64,000 nt of DNA from Bimuria novae-zelandiae CBS 107.79 (Eukaryota > Ascomycota > Dothideomycetes > Pleosporales > Didymosphaeriaceae), in contig ML976661.1 in assembly GCA_010015655.1 (NCBI GenBank), positions 734,955-798,954 on the forward strand, in the 5' to 3' direction. Position numbers and translations under genes: made by a program. The notes beneath the pieces are model-generated. The model was given only the letters and a program-made list of their open reading frames with translations. It made no database searches and was not told the DNA's origin. Positions 35,064 to 46,267 of the stretch are shown here, in pieces (within the stretch, counting starts at the first letter, position 1; every line of letters begins with the position of its first letter).

Positions 35064-36670
35064 ATGGAAGAAAAACCAATGCCGCGCGATGCAAAGGATG
35101 AGTGGTGCTCAGACACCACCAATCCCATCAATTGGTCATCGCGTCGACGCTGGACTATCTTACTTTTGCTGACTATCACTAACCTTGTTGCGTAAGTAAT
35201 CTTTCAAGTTAATTGTCTTCTATGCGTTTAAAGAACTAATTAAGCATGACTAAGGGCAATGACAACGGCATTTGAGCCCGGATTGGACGACGTGATGCGC
35301 GATTTACACGCGCACAGCAAGTCCCTCGAAGCTCTCACAATATCTATCTATACACTGGGGTACTGTATCGGCCCTATTATCGTCGCACCGATCAGTGAAG
35401 TCTATGGGCGATTATGGCCTTTGCGTGTGGCATATGTCATGTTCCCAGTGACTTCGGTTATTTGCGCTTCCAGCCATGGGCTTGTACTCTTCGCTATTTT
35501 CCGGGCGATCATGGGGTTTGCAGGAATAATATTCGTTCTACTTGGACCGGCTATCGTACCAGATGTCATGATGAAGGAAAAAAGAGGACTGGCCTGGAGT
35601 ATCATGACTACAGGCGCAATCCTAGTAAGTTTCGCCAGTTGAACTTCTTTTTGACTAGGAGACTTACCACTCATCTAGGGCCCTACCTTAGGTAGTTCTC
35701 TTGCAGTTATGCAGATACTCGAAGCTACGGCTGATCATGTATAGGTCCGATAATGGGCGGTTTTATAATAGAAAGGACAAGCTGGAGGTGGACACTATGG
35801 TCATGCGCCATTGCGGTTGGTGTCTTCCTCAAAGATAGCACACACCGTCTCTGACTTTCACAGTTCGGAGTCCTTTCACCCACGGCGTTTTTCATCCTAG
35901 AAGAAACCTACGGCCCTGTCCTGCAAGCGCGTACCCGAACCGAAACCGAACTTGATAATCGCCCTGTGATTGAGGAACCGCTTCGCGTCCGCGTAGCCGC
36001 CATCTTCAAAGGTCCACGGGTACGCCCAGCAAGAATGCTGATCCATTCTCCAATCGTCCTCCTTTTTGCCATCTATACAACGATTACCCAGGGATACCTC
36101 CTGCTACTGTTTGCGACCCTTGGCACAATGTTCCAGGACGTGTATCACTTTTCGCCACAGGGTGCTGGTCTGGCATATCTGAGCTTGACGGTTGGATTCA
36201 TAATCGGCCAGTTTGTGATAGGCCCGTATTCCAATTCGTATTCGTCCAAAATGGAGCGTCGGTCCGGAGTCCACAAGCCAGAATACCGATTACCACCACT
36301 AAACGCTGGCGCCTTGATTGTACCCGCGGGTCTCTTCTGGTACGGGTGGGGAAGTCACTTGCATTGGATGATGCTTATTTTCGGAAGTGCAATATTTGCT
36401 GTGGGATATATGAGCGCCTTCTTGCCTTCGATGACCTATTTGGTGGACACCTATCCACAACACGCAGCAAGTGCGATAGGTGCCTGTACAGTCGTGCGAT
36501 CGATATGTGGAGCATTTCTACCGCTTGCAGCTGGTCCACTCTATAGAGATCTTGGGTATGATTGGGGGAACAGTCTGCTCGCATTTGTGGCATTGGCTTT
36601 TGTGCCATTTACGGTAATTTTGACGCGCTATGGTGATAGAATTCGTCTGAGATACCCACCAAATCTGTAA
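35064..36670 (+). CDS. MFS transporter, DHA1-like multidrug/metabolite exporter
   Basis: Five exons (35064-35191, 35255-35624, 35679-35691, 35745-35815, 35864-36670) give 462 residues; all junctions keep phase. The third exon is only 13 nt, joining AIL to GPTLG. The protein has a short hydrophilic N-terminus (NPINWSSRRRW, the usual start of fungal DHA1 carriers), about 12 hydrophobic helices, the motif-A-like EVYGRLWPLR loop, motif C-like GPTLGPIMGGF and a central ETYGPVL followed by a charged loop. Such carriers export drugs or fungal metabolites across the plasma membrane by proton antiport. Substrate is not deducible. It is divergent from the dioxygenase and convergent, 93 bp apart, with the PHD-finger gene. 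Confidence 0.9.
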
Positions 36671-36763
36671 ACAAGCACCCTTTTGGGACTCATGTAGCAG
36701 TGACAGCTAATTCATTCCTACTTTCAATCTATCCTGCTTCAACATCAACCCCTCTACGACTCA

Positions 36764-39412
36764 TCACGATCCCCTACGGATCAGCTTCCTCCGGCTCGCC
36801 GCACTCCCCTTCTTCGCCGCTACCTTCTTCTTCACCCCGCCGTCCTTGACAGCGCCACCTTTCTTCTGGGTGACCCCCTCCTTGGCCGCGACCCCCTTCG
36901 TTCCCGCGGCCTTCTTCGCGGCCGCACCCTTCGAAATCGCCGTCTTCTTCCACCCATACACCTTCTTCCCCTTCGAGCGGTCGCAGTCCGGGCAGAGCCA
37001 GGACTCCACGTCATCGCCCGGCTTGCCCAGCTTCGTGCTGATGCACCCCCAGTGCACCCAGCCATTGTTGGGGCAGGTCTCCCCATCGCAGCCCACCATA
37101 TCGCTGCCGTCGTCATCCTGCTTGCACCTGCAATACAGGGCGTCGTCGTCTTCGGCGTCGGATGCGTCGGCGGGGGTTGTCTCGGTATTGTTCGCGGAGG
37201 AGAGCTTGACTTTCTTCGAGGGGGACTGGATGGACTCGGGGGGAGGGGCGACGTCGTCCGCTTCGGATGAGAGGCTGCGCTTGCGGGATGACGATACGGA
37301 TGGCTCAGGGGAGGGCTCCTCGGTCACCATGGGCTGAGTCATATCAGGCTCAGGCTCGGCGACGGCAGGCTCGGCGACGGCAGGCTCGGCGCCGGTGGGC
37401 CCAGCGACGGTTGACTCAAAGACGGTAGGCTCAGTGACCATTGACTCAGGGACAGTAGCCTGAGTCACATCAGGCGGCAGCATGTCCTTCATCTTCTTCG
37501 CGGTGAAAGTCTCTTCTTCAGCGCGGCCCAAAATCTCCATATCGCTCTGGAAGCGACCGTCAACGAAAGCGCCCTTGACAAGTTCATAGGCAAGACTCAT
37601 GTCTTCCTTCTTGTTGATGATCTCAATGTTCGTCTGAGTGAGCTTGAGGTGTATGTCGTCTGGGAGCATGAAACCCTTTGACTTTGCCCTGTCAACCTCA
37701 TTGCCGGCGATGACCTTCATGTCGCTCTCGGCCTGGCCGAGCGAGGTGTTGACTTGGATGCGGTAAGTGACTTCAGGGGCAGTGGGTTTGGACATCGTGA
37801 TGTAGATGCCGAAGTGGGTAGGGCCTTGCGCGGTGGCGGGCTGGGTCGGGGTCGTCGTGGCGGTGGGGGTATCGGTACCCTGTGTTGCGTCAGAAGTGGT
37901 GGTCGGGTGATCGCTGCTGTCCATCATTTCGGTGTCGGCGTTGGAGAGACTGAGGCCGTCATTGGTGTCTTGCTGGGTATGCGTGGTTGGAGTGCTAGAG
38001 TCCTGGGCAGTCTGTGTTACCTCAGGAGTGGTGGCCGGGTGGTTGATGCTGTCCACGGCTTCATTGTTGAGCAACGAGCCGTTGAAGAGACTGTCGTCGT
38101 CGGCCTCAGTGTCGCCCGGATGATTGCCCTCGGCATTGTGGTCAGGAATCTCGATAGGCGCATCCTCGGTGCCTACAGCTGCGTTTTGCGGTCCGGGCAC
38201 ATCTTCAGGGGCGGGCGTTGGGTACTGGTGCACGGAGGCGGGCGGAGAAGCTTCACGCTCTTGCTTGATCTTCATGATTCCCTTGCCTCGAGAAGAAGGG
38301 GTCAGGGATCCCATGCCCAGACCAAGACCCAGGCGTCCATAGGAAGGGACTGGAGTCTTCGCGGGCTCGACAAGATAGCGGAAACGCAAGATTGAGGCCA
38401 CCGAGATGGTATAGGTGCATGTATTGGTGTCTGTGTAGACATCAAGATCGTCGTGCGGGTTCTTGATTGCCAGCTCCGCCATCTTAGTACCTGCTTGGGT
38501 CTTTGCAGCATCAAATGCCTTTTCGAATGAATCGTATGTTCCTCGCTTGACTTCGAGGACAGGTCGACCAACGGACAGCTCCTGGTAGTACAAGGCCCAG
38601 CGCGGCGAGGTCTTGTCGGTATGACCGGATGATGAGTGAACTGGACTAGTCGGGCGGACAGAGTTACCTGCAGCAATAGAGCTGTTGTCGGGGAGCTGGT
38701 GAGAGAGAGGACTGGAAGAAGCGCCGATGCCGTAAGACTGGGCAGAGGTATCCGAGGGAGAAGGACCGGTGCCGTAAACCTGACCAGAGAGAGAAGTTGG
38801 AGCGCCAACTCCGTAAGACTGGGCAGAGGGCTGAGAGGAAGAAGAGTTGTTGCCGTAGACCTGGCTAAGGAGAGGATCGGAGGGTACGTCAATGCCGTAA
38901 GCTTGGGTAGATGACTGCGAGAGAGAAGCGCCGATGCCATAAGACTGCGCAGAGGGCTGAGAGGCAGAAGCGTTATTGCCATAGGGCTGGTACGATTGAA
39001 GACACTCGTGAGCTTGGCTAATAAGAGTACCAGAAGGAGTGCCGTTGTCGTAAGCCTGGCCAGAGAGAAGTGCAGAAGGACTGCCGTTGGTGCAAGTGTT
39101 ACCAGGGAGACCAGTGGAAGAGACGTTGGTAGCATGTGACTGGTGACTGAGAAAATCGACGGGAGGGGCATTTATCCAACGGCTGTTGCTGGAAGCCAGG
39201 TCAGACATAGAAGTGGCGAAGGCGATGTTGCCGCGGTGATGTTGAGAGTGAAGACCGTGAGCAGCGCCATTGCAGAGAGACTGATGGGAGGGAAGCGTCG
39301 GAGAAGCCAAGCTGGCGTTGCACTGCGGAGCGGCATTGATGAAAGCCGGGCGGGCTGTCTGCGGCGGGCTGGCAGAGCGGCTAGCGGAGCGGGAAGAGTG
39401 AGTCGACTGCAT
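36764..39412 (-). CDS. PHD-finger protein with repetitive low-complexity N-terminus
   Basis: One uninterrupted frame of 882 residues. The first ~270 residues are Ser/Gln/Tyr/Asn/Gly-rich with about eight ~20-residue repeats of the type LSQ.YGN/QSYGIGAS. A more ordered middle (about 270-370 and 520-630) has no family I recognise. Runs of Pro/Glu/Val/Ala repeats (EPAVAEPAVAEPEP) precede the C-terminal PHD finger at about 760-813 (YCRCKQ, MVGCDGETCPNNGWVHWGC, WLCPDCD), which resembles ING/Cfp1-type fingers that read methylated histone H3 Lys4. A Lys/Ala-rich basic tail follows. The likely role is nuclear, chromatin-associated. The start ATG is followed by a Ser/Arg-rich stretch; a TA microsatellite lies 26 bp upstream. 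Confidence 0.85.
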   Translation of the reverse strand: MQSTHSSRSASRSASPPQTARPAFINAAPQCNASLASPTLPSHQSLCNGAAHGLHSQHHRGNIAFATSMSDLASSNSRWINAPPVDFLSHQSHATNVSSTGLPGNTCTNGSPSALLSGQAYDNGTPSGTLISQAHECLQSYQPYGNNASASQPSAQSYGIGASLSQSSTQAYGIDVPSDPLLSQVYGNNSSSSQPSAQSYGVGAPTSLSGQVYGTGPSPSDTSAQSYGIGASSSPLSHQLPDNSSIAAGNSVRPTSPVHSSSGHTDKTSPRWALYYQELSVGRPVLEVKRGTYDSFEKAFDAAKTQAGTKMAELAIKNPHDDLDVYTDTNTCTYTISVASILRFRYLVEPAKTPVPSYGRLGLGLGMGSLTPSSRGKGIMKIKQEREASPPASVHQYPTPAPEDVPGPQNAAVGTEDAPIEIPDHNAEGNHPGDTEADDDSLFNGSLLNNEAVDSINHPATTPEVTQTAQDSSTPTTHTQQDTNDGLSLSNADTEMMDSSDHPTTTSDATQGTDTPTATTTPTQPATAQGPTHFGIYITMSKPTAPEVTYRIQVNTSLGQAESDMKVIAGNEVDRAKSKGFMLPDDIHLKLTQTNIEIINKKEDMSLAYELVKGAFVDGRFQSDMEILGRAEEETFTAKKMKDMLPPDVTQATVPESMVTEPTVFESTVAGPTGAEPAVAEPAVAEPEPDMTQPMVTEEPSPEPSVSSSRKRSLSSEADDVAPPPESIQSPSKKVKLSSANNTETTPADASDAEDDDALYCRCKQDDDGSDMVGCDGETCPNNGWVHWGCISTKLGKPGDDVESWLCPDCDRSKGKKVYGWKKTAISKGAAAKKAAGTKGVAAKEGVTQKKGGAVKDGGVKKKVAAKKGSAASRRKLIRRGS

Positions 39413-40129
39413 TTTTGCGAGACGTATCGAGGGTTCTTATATATATATATATAAAAGATAGAAGTAAGATTGAGACTTCGATAGCGAAGCAAGTAAGATG
39501 GGCAGTGAGAAAGTGTGTGTTGGGGTCGATGTTGTGAGAGAAACACGGCGCAGGTGAGAGGTTTAAGTAGAAGAGTAACAGCGTCGTCGACGTTTTATAA
39601 CAGTGTGCCAAGAGCAAAACACTCGCTTAGACCGCAAGCAAACGGCCGGAAACCGGGTGATTGGGCCCGAATAGAAGTATAATAGCGAGGTGAAAGGTGA
39701 AAGACGGACGTAAGAGGTCAACCTCGAGGCCTGTGCCAGCAGGTGAAGGCAAAACTCGACACGGGCGTACCAATTCCACCGGTGACCGAAGAGAGGACGC
39801 TACTACAATAGAAAAGAGTGATTGTGCATGTAACGAAATTGGATTGCATAGGAAAACATTTTGCTTTATGGTGACGCAGTTCTCTTAGGGTGGTTCCGTG
39901 GACTGGCGCAACATGTGCGCTTTCTCCTAATGACTAGAAACTCCGATGTCTGCCCAAGCGGGTGGCCTACTCGTTCACCTACCCTATCATTATAAGAAAC
40001 TGATCAAGTGTGCGTGCTGCTTGTGCTTCCCGTCTTTTGCCCGTCAGTCCGTACCTATTACTAAGAGCTCGAGATGAAGAAGATGCAACTCAACGTTAAC
40101 CAAAATATTTCCTTCTCACTGCCTCTCTC
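39413..40129. other. intergenic, 5' of PHD gene and 3' of 40130 gene
   Basis: About 715 bp. Contains the (TA)n tract at 39438-39455 and no convincing gene; short frames lack recognisable content. Confidence 0.45.
39438..39455. repeat. (TA)n microsatellite / possible TATA region of the PHD gene
   Basis: An alternating TA tract ending in AAAAG on the plus strand, about 26-43 bp upstream of the minus-strand start codon at 39412. It is close to the start for a TATA box, so it may simply be a leader or promoter microsatellite. Confidence 0.5.
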
Positions 40130-40918
40130 TCACTCCGTATACATAATCTTCACCGTCTTCCCCACCCACGCATCATCCATACCAGACCCCCTTAGAGAGC
40201 CCTTCTTCCACGCCCCAAGCTCACTTAATACCTCGCACTGTGCCTGATCCTCCTTCGGCACCTCCCATCCCGCAAACTCCAAGCACGCCTCTGAAGCCCT
40301 CCGCTCAATCTCGCACACACAGCCATACAGCGGCCCTCCGTCGGCGTCACACAGCTTCTCCAACTCGCGCACGTCGAAAGCCACTAGCTCCACTTTAGTC
40401 CCGTCGGGCATAGCGGCATGAACCTCCTTCACCGAGGCCTTCGCCGCCGCGAGCGCAGCTGCTAGCTCTTCGTCTTCGTGCGCCTTGGTGACGGCGAACT
40501 CGTGGAGGAGATCGCGCAGCACGTTGAGCGTGGTATCGCACAGCGCAGCCAACTTCTCCGCGTCCCAGCCTTCCTTCGCGAGCCCCGCAAACAGGCCGCG
40601 CTTTGCTGCCAGGAAGTCATCTGTTTTTGTGCTAGTGAGACGCATACTCACCTTCTGCACGCGCGCGGACAGCTCGTCCTGCCGCTCCTTTGCCAGTGCG
40701 TAGCGGCGCTCGATAGTGTCTTGCGCCTCTTTGCGCCGGCAGTCGGCCTTGCAAGCGACTTGCGCTATGATGTGTTGAACGATGTGGGTGCCAGAGCGGC
40801 AGAAGTCAGGTGGACTGGTGTCGGGTGTAGAGTTGCGACGGAAGGTATTGTCGCAGCTGTCAAGCAGGATGAGGTGCATGTGACCGCACATGAATGTTGT
40901 TTGTTCGAGGTTGCACAT
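40130..40918 (-). CDS. hypothetical protein, Cys/His-rich N-terminus and coiled coil
   Basis: One exon, 262 residues, start at MCNLEQTTFMCGHMH. The first ~60 residues hold Cys and His in spaced pairs (C2, C11-G-H13, H15, C22, C42, then C56 and C60), suggesting a small metal-binding module as in many fungal unnamed proteins. Residues about 60-180 are Glu/Lys/Ala-rich and helical, probably coiled coil (RRKEAQDTIERRYALAKERQ). A later part has CDADGGPLYGCVCEIERRA. No family recognised. Codon use and composition are like the neighbouring core genes and there are no stops, so it is probably real. Confidence 0.65.
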   Translation of the reverse strand: MCNLEQTTFMCGHMHLILLDSCDNTFRRNSTPDTSPPDFCRSGTHIVQHIIAQVACKADCRRKEAQDTIERRYALAKERQDELSARVQKVSMRLTSTKTDDFLAAKRGLFAGLAKEGWDAEKLAALCDTTLNVLRDLLHEFAVTKAHEDEELAAALAAAKASVKEVHAAMPDGTKVELVAFDVRELEKLCDADGGPLYGCVCEIERRASEACLEFAGWEVPKEDQAQCEVLSELGAWKKGSLRGSGMDDAWVGKTVKIMYTE

Positions 40919-41418
40919 GTTGAGTCCATATCAATGTTGAAGGGTGTGCTGGGTGCAAGTGGTGAGGTGAGGTATCTGGGTGGTCGGTGGCGTTGAAATA
41001 TCAAGTGGTGGGTGCGACTGGAGTGGATGACCGGGCAACAGCGTTGACGAGAGAGGGCAACAAAGAGGCCTCCGCTTCAACTGGATCGCTTTCACGAAGG
41101 AAGAGAAAACCTGGGCGTGGTATTGGCAATTACTCTTCGGACGGTCAGTCTTGCTGGCTGAACATGGCAGTGGAAGACCAGAAGATTCCACCAGTGACAT
41201 CGAGAAATTCAAATGAGAAGTAGGGCGGAAGGAGTGTTCGCGAGCCTGTGCAGATGTGAAATTAGTTGAGTATGTCCCTGCGCAGCAAAAACCATACAAA
41301 CTTCCGAACTCGAGAGGATATGAGGACTCGAGCAAAGGACAACCATGAAATCAGACGGAAATGTACACCTTGAATACACAATATATTACAATTCGGCAAC
41401 TCAACCGGCCGATATATT
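40919..41418. other. intergenic, 500 bp
   Basis: Lies 5' of the 40130 gene and 3' of the cbp4 gene. Nothing recognised. Confidence 0.45.
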
Positions 41419-42020
41419 TTACTGCGTGCTCGATCGAATCTCCGCTCGTCGCTTCTCCGCTTCCGCAGTGAGGCTGGCTTGCTCGTCCCTGAGCCGTTGC
41501 AACTTCTCCAGAGCACGCGTCTGATCCATCTCCTTCTGCGCAGCCCAGACTAATAACTTCGTTAGCTGTCGGCTCATATACCTGAAGGGTTTAAGACTTA
41601 CTAGGCTTGTCGGACTTAGCAGCCTCCCTTAGATTCATGACGAAGTTGTTGAACTCTTCCTGGCGTGCCTCCCGCTGAGCCAGAGCTCTCTTCTGAAGAT
41701 CAGGGTTGTATTTCTGTTGGAAATTGTTATCAGATCAGAACCGGAGACTTTCACTACCCAGAGCCCATGAATAGGAACTAGTAGGAGTGGCGTGGATCCC
41801 TGTGGCGAGGGTGTGCACGTGGCCGGCGCAGCGACATGTTGGAATACTAACCTTGAAGATCTCCTCTTCTGTCGGTGTCACGTACATGACGAGTGCTGGC
41901 CCGCCTATGCATAGAGCGGCGCCCCTGGAGCTTGTTAGATGCCGAGTTTCCAAATCGGCCTTAAAAGGTGGGGAATGCGTACGCTCCGATCGCCTTGACA
42001 TAGGTGGCTGCGCTGGGCAT
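41419..42020 (-). CDS. cbp4: Cbp4-like mitochondrial cytochrome bc1 assembly factor
   Basis: Four exons (42020-41983, 41924-41852, 41713-41602, 41549-41419) give 117 residues; every junction keeps phase. The protein has an N-terminal membrane segment (AIGAGAALCIGGPALVMYV), the hallmark YVTPTEEEIFKKYNPDLQKR, then EFNNFVMNLREAAKSDKPIW and a charged helical tail. This order and size match the fungal Cbp4 family. In yeast Cbp4 sits in the inner mitochondrial membrane and binds newly made cytochrome b with the Cbp3-Cbp6 complex during complex III assembly. The gene is split among short frames because introns are dense; it is easily missed by single-frame scanning. Confidence 0.92.
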
Positions 42021-43089
42021 GGTGATAGATTGTTTGTGGCTGAATAGATGATAGCAAGAAGTGCGCAATTAGGACGTGGTTGAGCAGATATGTGAGGTGT
42101 AATGAGCTCAATGGGAGGTTGGATGGGTTGGATGTCGACGGCGATGGTTTAGATGGATGAGCACAAGACCGAATGTCAAGACTTGTTAGGGTTAGCGTAT
42201 AACTCAGCCACTCAAGTGCTGTGGCGCAACCCTCATCGCGTGTCCAGGTCGGCTCAAGGGCTCCACTCCAGGGCTACCGAGCCCGGTCGCCATAACGTTA
42301 AAAAGTGACGACATAGTGGACATGCACGCAGGAGTCGGAGATCAGCAGTCGGGTGCCAGAATATCACTTTTCGTTGGCAATTCTATTTTGGCATGGTCTT
42401 CTGCGGCTCACGTAGACGCTGCTTGACACGAGCGGATGTGTTCAACAACGCGTAGAGCTGAAACCTCATGGTTGGCACGTCCATCTTATGCTGTGGAGCC
42501 AAGTCTTAGAAACTCCTCTCGAGCAGCTTGAGCACTTTGGACGATGTCTCTGGGTGAGTAGGTGGAAGTTCCTTGATATTGTTGGCGGGTAGGCATTGCC
42601 GCAAACTGACTCTCTTATGCGGCCTTGCAGCCCTGCTTGACTAGACGCTGAATGGCTGTCTCTTGAAACCGAAGTCGTCTCCGGGTGGGCACGTCGAGGA
42701 CCTGTGGCGTCTGAAACTCTCGGCCCTGCCCCAACCCCAACTCACAGAGAAGTAGCATCAGCACACAACCTTGAAAATACCATCGCTCATTTGACCCCTT
42801 GAACGGTGCGCTGGACGCGTTCGTATTCCACTCGTTTATAATAAAAGCACACCCCTGCCTAGCTGACTTGTCTTCCCGTTCGCATCCATCGCGCTTCCCC
42901 CATCACGGCTGTTGTATTCACCAGCACGCGCATGGGACCAGCTCGCTATTGGCGCCTCTACTCCCACACTACCACCTACCCAGCGTTCGCGATTTGCGCA
43001 TATTCGCGATTGTGCACCCTTTAGAAGATCATACATAGGCTTCTGAGGAGCGCGTTGCTTCTCCCGCCCGCCACCGCGTATTCGCGCTA
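42021..43089. other. intergenic, divergent promoters of cbp4 and skt5-like genes
   Basis: About 1.07 kb between head-to-head genes. Only short open frames without recognisable content; probably untranslated leaders and promoters. Confidence 0.45.
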
Positions 43090-46000
43090 ATGGCCTACCA
43101 ACCACAACAGCAACGGGAGCATTACGACGAGTACCAGCAGCAGCCGTCGCGACAACACCAATACTATAACCAAGGTACCCCGCAGCAAGGGAGACAGCCC
43201 GCGGGCTACAACCCCCAATATGACCAGCAGTACGACGACTACGGCTACGACCAGCATGGCCAGTATGAGCAATGGGACGATGGACATTACGATCAGGGCG
43301 GTGGCTGGGACCACCGCCAGCAACCAGGCTACGGCAATATGAGCGAGCAGCCGAGGCAGCAGCAACAGCCGCGTCGCGCGCCTTCCAATGGCTCGCAGGA
43401 GTACGGCTACGACCAGCAGTACCGCCAGCAGCAGCGCGATCCACGAGGTGTGCCGGCGGGACGAGATGCCGGAGGGCCGCCTCAAGGAGGCATGAGACCG
43501 CCCCGTAAGTAGCCAGCGCGAGAGAGAAGCTGCCCCAGCACGGCTGACCATTCGCAGCTCGGGAGCGCCCACGGATGGCGCCAGCGTCGCCCCTGGGCAT
43601 CACTCAAGACAACCCATTCCCGACCTTCCCATCGCAAAAGGCCAAGCCACGAACAAATACTGGATCAATGGACGAGGCCATGGCATTAATGAACCTGGGA
43701 ACGGACAATGCGGGACAGAATCAAGGCCGGGGAATGGGACCACCTCCGGGCAGAGGTCGAGGCTTCCCTCCTGCAATGCAGCAACGGCGTCCGCCCATGG
43801 GAAGAGGAGGGCACTCAGACATGCAGCGCCACGATTCAGGACACTATGAGGGTTCTCGGCAAGGCCAGCGACCGCCACAAGATCGCATGCCCCCAAATCG
43901 GGGACCACCACCTCCTCAGCAAGGGTTTGGGCCTCCCCAGCGTTCCGTGACTATGCCACAGAATATGCTAGGGCCGGGAGGCCAGCGTAATTATGACGAT
44001 AGCCAGCAACAATGGGTCGAACCGGGACCCGTCGCCGGATACCATGGGCCAGAATCGCCGACTTACATACCTCCGCGTCCCACGACTGCAGGAGGCACCA
44101 AGTCCCAAAGCTACGGGCCACCACAAGGCCATGATCAGAGGCCTCCGATGCCTCGAGGACCGCAGCAGCAGCGAAATCAGTACCAGCAGCAACCAATGCA
44201 GCCTCACGAGGGAGCGCAAGCCGCACTGGATAATGTGTATGACGACTACTACGGACAAGACCGCCAGAGCAAGGCTTCTTCAATCGACATGCCTGATTTC
44301 GACGCAATCCAAGAGCCGACTACCGGGCGTCGGAGAGGGGACTCTTTGGAAAACCATCTTTCTCCAACAACAACTGGGCCACCCGCTGACAATATGACAC
44401 GAACAGCAGGCACCGCTTACACTCGGGCGAATAACTTTTACCAACAAGCCGCGAAAAGTCGTTCGCAACCAGATCTACACGGCCAGTATAACAAGCACGA
44501 GATGGAAGGCCACGCTCCTGCAGTTCCTGCCATACCTCCGACGCACACTGGATACCCACCCTCCAATGCTCTGCCAAATGGACCGCGTGGTAGAGGCCCT
44601 CCTCCCAGAGGCATGACCATGGACAATGCAAGTCAGAGTTATGGTCAAGGGGGCCAGGCGCCGAGTTTTGATCTTGGATATGGACGTCCCCCGCCCGGAC
44701 TGCAACGCGTATATTCCGACGAGACTACCTACTCGGAGCCACCACCTAGTGCGATGAGAAATGCCTCACCAATGGCACCTGGCAATCCCATCCAGCGACC
44801 TGGAACTGCGGCACCAGCTCCTGGGCGAGTACCTAGCGATCCACTAGGACGTCGACCAGGAACATCGCAACCTATGAATCCTGATGCTCTGCCAGCGCAT
44901 CCGGCTCCTTTCCGCCCTGGCCTGATGCAGCAGCAGCAGAACCCACATGCGCCACCGCCTCAAGCCGCGAAACCGCCACCTGTGCGGCAATATAATACCG
45001 ATCCGACACCGAACGGGTACAGCAGTCGACCCGATGACCCTGCCCAGCAGCAAAGACCAGCTTCTGTACACCATCCCGTAACGCACGACGAACTCAACCG
45101 CCTAAAGAATGCGTGGGGCGGTAATATGCGCGACCCAAGCACAGGGTTGAAACTGGCGAAGAAGCTTGTAGAGGCTGCGAGTGTATTGGCAGATGAAGGT
45201 GGAACTGCGGACACCCGCACCCGAAACAAAAATCGCGAGAAATTCATCATGGAGGCGCACAAGATAGTCAAAAAACTGGTTGCGGCCGGCTCCCCCGATG
45301 CCATGTTCTACCTTGCAGACTGCTACGGTCAAGGGCAGCTAGGACTACAGGTCGATACTAAAGAGGCCTTCACATTGTACCAGTCTGCTGCAAAGGCTGG
45401 CCATCCCGCTGCTGCGTATCGAACGGCGGTATGCTGCGAAATGGGCCACGAAGAAGGCGGAGGAACGAAAAAAGATCCGTTAAAGGCTGTGCAATGGTAC
45501 CGCCGCGCTGCTGCTCTGGGCGACACGCCTGCAATGTACAAGATGGGCATGATCCTGCTGAAGGGCCTGCTTGGACAGCAAAGGCACCTGGGCGAGGCTG
45601 TCAACATGCTCAAGCGCGCTGCTGACCATGCTGATGCGGAAAACCCACACGCCCTGCATGAACTCGGATTGCTCTACGAGGCGCAAACGGGTAGTGAGCG
45701 CATCATGCGCGACGAACCCTATGCGTTCTCTCTCTTCAAGCAAGCCGCCGAGCTGGGGTACAAGTTCTCGCAGTTTCGCCTGGGCCAGGCTTTCGAATAC
45801 GGGCTGTTGGGCTGTTCGGTTGACGCGCGTCTGAGTATCGGCTGGTACACTAAAGCCGCTGCACAGGAAGAGCATCAATCGGAGCTGGCGCTTTCCGGCT
45901 GGTATTTGACGGGCGTAGAGGGTATCTTGAACCAGAGCGATACAGAGGCTTATCTTTGGGCGCGCAAAGCGGCGTGCGCTGAACCTCCGCTGCCGAAGGC

Positions 46001-46267
46001 ATTGTTCGCCATGGGATACTTCACCGAAGTGGGTATAGGGTGCCCGCGGAGTTTGGACGAGGCGAAGAGGTGGTATGGAAGGGCTGCGGGTAAGTCTCTC
46101 TTTGTACCGTGGTTTTTCTAGCTGACATGACGATAGCGTACAAGTTCCCCAAAGCTCAGGAGCGGCTCGAGGAGCTCAAGAAGGGCGGATCCAAGGTCCA
46201 GATGAAGCGCGAGCGGCTCAGTCGTACCAATCAGAAGCAACAGGAGGAGAATTGCGTGGTGATGTGA
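43090..46267 (+). CDS. Skt5/Chs4-like chitin synthase activator with Sel1 repeats and CaaX end
   Basis: Three exons (43090-43504, 43558-46089, 46137-46267) give 1,025 residues. The first ~640 residues are disordered and rich in Gln, Pro, Gly and Tyr. From about 640 to 980 come Sel1-like (TPR-related) repeats, with motifs such as DAMFYLADCYGQGQLGL, AAYRTAVCCEMGHEEGGG, PAMYKMGMILLKGLLG and ALFAMGYFTEVGIG. The last exon adds a Lys/Arg/Glu-rich helix and the C-terminal tetrapeptide CVVM, a CaaX prenylation signal as in yeast Chs4. In yeast Skt5/Chs4 activates chitin synthase III and links it to the bud-neck septin scaffold through Bni4. The final exon is needed for the CaaX box; reading through the intron would lose it. 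Core gene, intact. Confidence 0.92.

Noticed and set aside
37754..39171. Long plus- and minus-strand frames over the PHD gene
   Set aside because: Shadows of the repetitive, G/C-biased coding sequence; only the 882-residue frame has a domain.
42836..44631. Long minus-strand frames over the skt5-like gene
   Set aside because: Antisense shadows with simple repeats; the plus strand has Sel1 repeats and correct introns.
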